DNA of 8,823 bases, taken from positions 1 to 8,823 of the forward strand of contig JBKDSL010000201.1 in NCBI GenBank assembly GCA_046340555.1. The letters are read 5' to 3'. This DNA is from JALRAP01 sp046340555. GTDB taxonomy: Bacteria > Bacteroidota > Bacteroidia > AKYH767-A > OLB10. This document shows positions 6,135-8,823 of this stretch, piece by piece (position 1 is the first letter of the stretch; each line of letters opens with the position of its first letter). The notes below the pieces were generated by a model. The model saw only the letters and a list, made by a program, of their open reading frames with translations, was not told the DNA's origin and did no database searches. A program made the translations under genes and the position numbers.

Positions 6135-6580
6135 AGCGACGCATCACCAACATATACGAATTACGCACTGAGATTGTGCGCGCTGAAGCGGATCGTCGCG
6201 AAAGCGAGCGCAAAATGAAGGACAGCTTATCCAAAGTGGGCAACGAGCTTCAACCTGGCAAAATCCTACGCAGTGCTGCAGGCTCCATTCTGAAAGGCAG
6301 CGATGGCAAAAACACGGCTGTCGGAACTGTTTTGGAAACGGTATTGAGCGCTGCCGTATCTGGTTTACTGTTTAAAAATGCTGGGCCCGTAGTAAAGACC
6401 GTTGGTTCCGCTTTGGGATCTGCAGTCGCCAATCAGGTATTCGGCGAAGAAGGTGCCAAGGTGATGGAACGAGTTAAAGGACTTGTTTCCAAGATTAGAG
6501 CCAAAACGAAATCCAAATCGAAGGGCGAAGGCTTCGACGAATCGAACAACTACGAAACCGGCGGAACTAGCGAATCGTAA
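6131..6580 (+). CDS. Uncharacterised protein of the YtxH-holin cassette
   Basis: I do not recognise a named domain in this 149-residue protein. Residues 5-35 are highly charged and likely helical or coiled-coil (YELRTEIVRAEADRRESERK). Residues about 62-104 are rich in Gly, Ala, Val and Ser (VGTVLETVLSAAVSGLLF, VVKTVGSALGSAVANQVF), suggesting two small-residue helices able to contact or insert into a membrane. A Lys/Arg-rich stretch (111-132) and an acidic, disordered-looking tail (133-149) follow. There is no signal peptide. Its ATG overlaps the holin stop in ATGA, so it is translationally coupled and probably works with the two membrane proteins. By position it parallels yqjK in the E. coli yqjD-yqjE-yqjK run, but I see no clear homology. 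Its last four codons and stop overlap the end of the opposing dehydrogenase gene. Confidence 0.8.
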   Translation: MKRRITNIYELRTEIVRAEADRRESERKMKDSLSKVGNELQPGKILRSAAGSILKGSDGKNTAVGTVLETVLSAAVSGLLFKNAGPVVKTVGSALGSAVANQVFGEEGAKVMERVKGLVSKIRAKTKSKSKGEGFDESNNYETGGTSES

Positions 6581-8663
6581 AGCGGGCCGTCCGTTGGCTT
6601 CCGTCCACTTCCGTAATTCGTACCAAGTACATGCCCGAACGGCCGATAGACATTGGAAGATCGATGTAATCGATTACTTTATGAGCGGATTGATGCACCA
6701 CTTTTCCGATGGCATCAAACACTTCCACTTGAATATCTCCCTGTTGTTTAATTTGAATAACCAACGATTCGTTTGCATTCGAGGGGTTAGGAATGATTGT
6801 TATGCCGTATAAGGAACCAATTTCAGGAACCGAAACACATGCGTCCACCAATACTGTTACACTGGCTGAATCCACACAACCTAGCGAATCGCCATAGATG
6901 TAAGTCACCGAGAAGGTACCAAGTCCTGCCACAGCGGGATCAAAACTATTTCCGTTTACTCCTATCCCGCTGAACAAACCGCCAGCAGGAGAGCCATTCA
7001 AGGCGAATGGTGGATTATAAACACAAACCTGTGCAGGCAGTCCACTCACCGAAACCGTTGGAAGCGGGCTCACATTTACTGAAGAAATTCCAGAAGCTGA
7101 GCAACCCGTATTCGGATCCGTGTATGTGTAAGTGACGTTATGCGTTCCAAGGCCTGCCACCTGTGGATTGAAGGTGGATCCACTTACACCTGGACCTGAG
7201 AAAGTGCCCCCTTGAGGAAGTCCAATCATACCGATAGTAGGAAAGCCCTCACACACCTGGCCCGGGAAAATGGAGAAGTTGATGGTGGGAGGAGCGATGA
7301 AATCCACATAGACAGAATCAGATGTTGCCGAGCAGAATTGAGAATTCACCACGGTTACATAATAATATCCAGGCGTGGCAGTGTTATAAACGGCAGCGTT
7401 GGCACCGGCAATGGCAGAACCGTTGGAGTACCATTGGTATTGGAAACCCACGCCTTCCAATGCTTTCAAGTCGTAGTTGGTGCCGCAAGCAGTGATGGTA
7501 TCTTCGAGAGTGATGAAAGCGACAGGAAGGCAGCTGGCATCAACAATCTTGTAAACTCCGGTGGAGTTTCTTCCGATATACATCTCACCGTAACGATCCA
7601 CGCCGAAGGTGGTGTAAGCGAAGGTGGAGAAGGTTCCATAGGTGGCGGTCGTAAAACCACCGCTTCCGTTAGGATTGAGCGACTGGATGGTTCCCGTGCA
7701 ATAGTCGGTGAAGAAGTACTTACCGAACCAGTTGGCGTATTGCGCCCCTCGGTAAACGTAACCTCCAGTGATGGAGCAAGAGCCCCCTGAATGTGATAGG
7801 ACATGTACAGGAGCATCATAATTGGCAGCGGGTTGGCAGCCTGCTGTGTTATAGGCCGCATTACCTTCATAGCAACGCCATCCGTAATTGTTACCTCCTA
7901 GATCACCGGCAGGTTGATAATCGATCTCCTCCCAAGCATTTTGACCCACATCCGCAATCCAATAATCGCCCGTGATTTTATCAAATGAGGTCCTCCATGG
8001 ATTTCGAACGCCGGATGCCCAAATTCGTTGGTCGGTGTTTGGCACGCCTAAGTAGGGATTTGATTGCGGCGTGGCGTATCCGGTAGGGGTATTTACATCG
8101 ATACGCAGGATTTTACCCAATGGATTTTGCAAATTCTGCGAACGGTTACCCGGATCACCGGCTGAGCCTCCATCACCCATTCCAATATACAAATAACCAT
8201 CGGGACCGAACTGCATGGAACCACCATTGTGGTTGGAGTATGGCTGTGTGATGGTGAATAATATTTCTTCACTGGTAGCACTACAACTGTCGGGGTTGGT
8301 GGCCGAAGTGGTATATCGAGCTATGATGGTAGTGCCTTGCAGGTTAGTGTAATTCAAATAAAATCGGCGGTCGGTGGCATAGTTGGGACTAAAGGCTAAT
8401 CCTAACAACCCTTGCTCGTTTCCCGTAGAACCAACCTTGGATTGGATGTTCAAAAAAGTATTGGTATTCAATACACCTTGAAGATTGGAAATCTTGATGC
8501 GTCCTACTTGTTCTACAATAAACAAACGGTCATCACCACAATTCTGTATGTCGGTTACCCGACTGACTGATGGCACGAATGGAACAACCGACATTTGAGC
8601 GCGAGCATTGGTGGCTGACAGGCAAAATACTGAAGCTGCAAAAAGAAGTTTTCGGATAAGCAT
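6567..8663 (-). CDS. Secreted PQQ-type glucose/sorbosone dehydrogenase with T9SS type A sorting domain
   Basis: The 698-residue precursor starts with a signal peptide (MLIRKLLFAASVFCLSATNARA, cut before Gln23). Residues about 26-375 form a GSDH beta-propeller like soluble PQQ glucose dehydrogenase. It has EQGLLGLAFSPNY (83-95), NHNGGSMQFGPDGYLYIGMGDGG with the probable catalytic His145, GKILRIDV, SGVRNPWR with Arg220, and GGNNYGWRCYEG. An Ig-like module (about 390-455), two related Ig/PKD-like repeats (458-531 and 534-606) and a T9SS type A sorting domain (about 618-698, IIPNPSN to FTIR) follow. It should oxidise a sugar or aldose outside the cell or on the surface; substrate and true PQQ use are inferred. 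A GTG start at 8738 would add 25 residues before the signal peptide and cover the promoter, so I chose the ATG at 8663. Confidence 0.9.
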   Translation of the reverse strand: MLIRKLLFAASVFCLSATNARAQMSVVPFVPSVSRVTDIQNCGDDRLFIVEQVGRIKISNLQGVLNTNTFLNIQSKVGSTGNEQGLLGLAFSPNYATDRRFYLNYTNLQGTTIIARYTTSATNPDSCSATSEEILFTITQPYSNHNGGSMQFGPDGYLYIGMGDGGSAGDPGNRSQNLQNPLGKILRIDVNTPTGYATPQSNPYLGVPNTDQRIWASGVRNPWRTSFDKITGDYWIADVGQNAWEEIDYQPAGDLGGNNYGWRCYEGNAAYNTAGCQPAANYDAPVHVLSHSGGSCSITGGYVYRGAQYANWFGKYFFTDYCTGTIQSLNPNGSGGFTTATYGTFSTFAYTTFGVDRYGEMYIGRNSTGVYKIVDASCLPVAFITLEDTITACGTNYDLKALEGVGFQYQWYSNGSAIAGANAAVYNTATPGYYYVTVVNSQFCSATSDSVYVDFIAPPTINFSIFPGQVCEGFPTIGMIGLPQGGTFSGPGVSGSTFNPQVAGLGTHNVTYTYTDPNTGCSASGISSVNVSPLPTVSVSGLPAQVCVYNPPFALNGSPAGGLFSGIGVNGNSFDPAVAGLGTFSVTYIYGDSLGCVDSASVTVLVDACVSVPEIGSLYGITIIPNPSNANESLVIQIKQQGDIQVEVFDAIGKVVHQSAHKVIDYIDLPMSIGRSGMYLVRITEVDGSQRTARFTIR
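6846..7292 (-). repeat. Two tandem Ig/PKD-like protein repeats within the dehydrogenase
   Basis: Residues 458-531 (7071-7292) and 534-606 (6846-7064) are two copies of one module of about 73 residues. Both share the order LPxxVC, GGxFSGxGVxGxxFxP, VAGLGTxxVTYxY and then a Gly-Cys near the end. The paired cysteines (471/521 and 547/596) could form a disulphide in each copy. Modules like this are common spacers before T9SS sorting domains in Bacteroidota surface proteins. Confidence 0.75.
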
Positions 8664-8685
8664 GATTTTTAGTCTTTGATTAGAC

Positions 8686-8693
8686 CAAAAATA
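8686..8693 (-). promoter_or_regulatory. Candidate -7 box of the dehydrogenase gene
   Basis: On the minus strand TATTTTTG (8693 down to 8686) exactly fits TAnnTTTG. It would start transcription near 8679 and leave a leader of about 16 nt before the ATG at 8663. The -33 region is weak (CATTCG around 8714-8709). Its position supports the ATG at 8663 over the upstream GTG. Confidence 0.4.
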
Positions 8694-8724
8694 AGCAACA
8701 CATCCTAACGAATGGTCGTCATGT

Positions 8725-8737
8725 TGGCAAATTGCCA
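8725..8737. promoter_or_regulatory. Perfect 13-bp dyad upstream of the dehydrogenase promoter
   Basis: TGGCAAATTGCCA is a perfect inverted repeat with 6-bp arms and a single central base. It sits about 30 bp upstream of the candidate -7 box in the 92-bp gap between two minus-strand genes. This is where an activator or repressor dimer could bind. A second short hairpin, GGGA/TCCC with a 3-base loop, lies at 8745-8755 just past the neighbouring stop codon. No T-tract follows it, so I do not call it a terminator. Confidence 0.35.
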
Positions 8738-8755
8738 CTCAAATGGGAAAATCCC

Positions 8756-8823
8756 CTACTTCCTAACCACCTTACGTTGTAAGACAAGCCCCTCAGAGAC
8801 CAGTTCCAAGTTATACAATCCGG
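8756..8823 (-). CDS. C-terminal end of a T9SS-sorted protein (partial)
   Basis: Reading the minus strand inward from the right edge gives GLYNLELVSEGLVLQRKVVRK and then a TAG stop (8758-8756). This is the last beta-hairpin of a type A T9SS sorting domain: the usual pattern is G-x-Y-x-(V/L)-x-(V/L) followed by a short turn and a closing basic strand ending in Lys. Only 21 codons are visible, so the cargo domain is unknown. It precedes the dehydrogenase gene on the same strand with a 92-bp gap, so two exported-protein genes stand in tandem. The assignment rests on a short match but is supported by frame, stop and context. Confidence 0.65.
   Translation of the reverse strand, partial: GLYNLELVSEGLVLQRKVVRK

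Noticed and set aside
7212..7790. Plus-strand open frame of 192 codons opposite the dehydrogenase
   Set aside because: The translation is an Arg/Gly/His-rich mirror of the real gene with no recognisable domain; it is a shadow frame.
8664..8738. GTG-initiated N-terminal extension of the dehydrogenase by 25 residues
   Set aside because: It places a polar segment before a perfect signal peptide and covers an exact TAnnTTTG box and a dyad, so it is most likely promoter DNA.

Overview
This window looks like a chromosomal segment of a free-living member of the Bacteroidota. Four things point there: a secreted protein with a type IX secretion (T9SS) type A C-terminal sorting domain, the end of a second such protein at the right edge, candidate promoters of the TAnnTTTG type used in this phylum, and weak or absent Shine-Dalgarno sequences. 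The futalosine hydrolase suggests menaquinone is made by the futalosine route, which fits Cytophagia, Sphingobacteriia or Chitinophagia better than most Flavobacteria. No tRNA, rRNA, CRISPR array, insertion sequence or prophage is visible.

Layout. 1-159 is non-coding and holds two kinds of short intergenic repeat. 160-3493 is a tight four-gene minus-strand operon. In transcription order it encodes a pterin synthase (PTPS/QueD family), GTP cyclohydrolase I (folE), malonyl-CoA:ACP transacylase (fabD) and an M20 metallodipeptidase, with gaps of only 8, 11 and 27 bp. A 105-bp divergent intergenic region (3494-3598) carries promoter-like boxes on both strands. 3599-4953 holds mqnB and an AlbA_2/Schlafen-type ATP-binding protein with a C-terminal winged helix, joined by an ATGA stop/start overlap. 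5032-5550 is a PaiA-like GNAT acetyltransferase interrupted by one in-frame TAA. 5581-6580 is a compact three-gene envelope cassette: a YtxH-family protein, a two-helix holin-3_6/YqjE-like protein and an unrecognised 149-residue protein. 6567-8663, on the minus strand and overlapping the previous gene tail-to-tail by 14 bp, is a large secreted PQQ-type sugar (glucose/sorbosone) dehydrogenase with Ig-like repeats and a T9SS tag. 8756-8823 is the C-terminal end of another T9SS cargo gene.

How the genes work together. FolE makes dihydroneopterin triphosphate from GTP, and the PTPS-family enzyme uses it. Its Cys-x5-His-Gly-His spacing resembles the biopterin-forming (mammalian-type) enzyme more than classical QueD, so the pair may feed tetrahydrobiopterin rather than, or as well as, queuosine. 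FabD supplies malonyl-ACP for fatty acid synthesis. The M20 peptidase cleaves small peptides. MqnB acts in menaquinone synthesis. The YtxH/holin/149-aa cassette is probably inner-membrane associated. The right end encodes exported, probably surface-attached proteins.

Most of the window is ordinary housekeeping and accessory gene content, and I see no clear new defence or mobile system. The points most worth checking are the nonsense-interrupted acetyltransferase, the PTPS subtype, the YtxH cassette with its unrecognised third member, the coupled mqnB/AlbA_2 pair and the promoter architecture.
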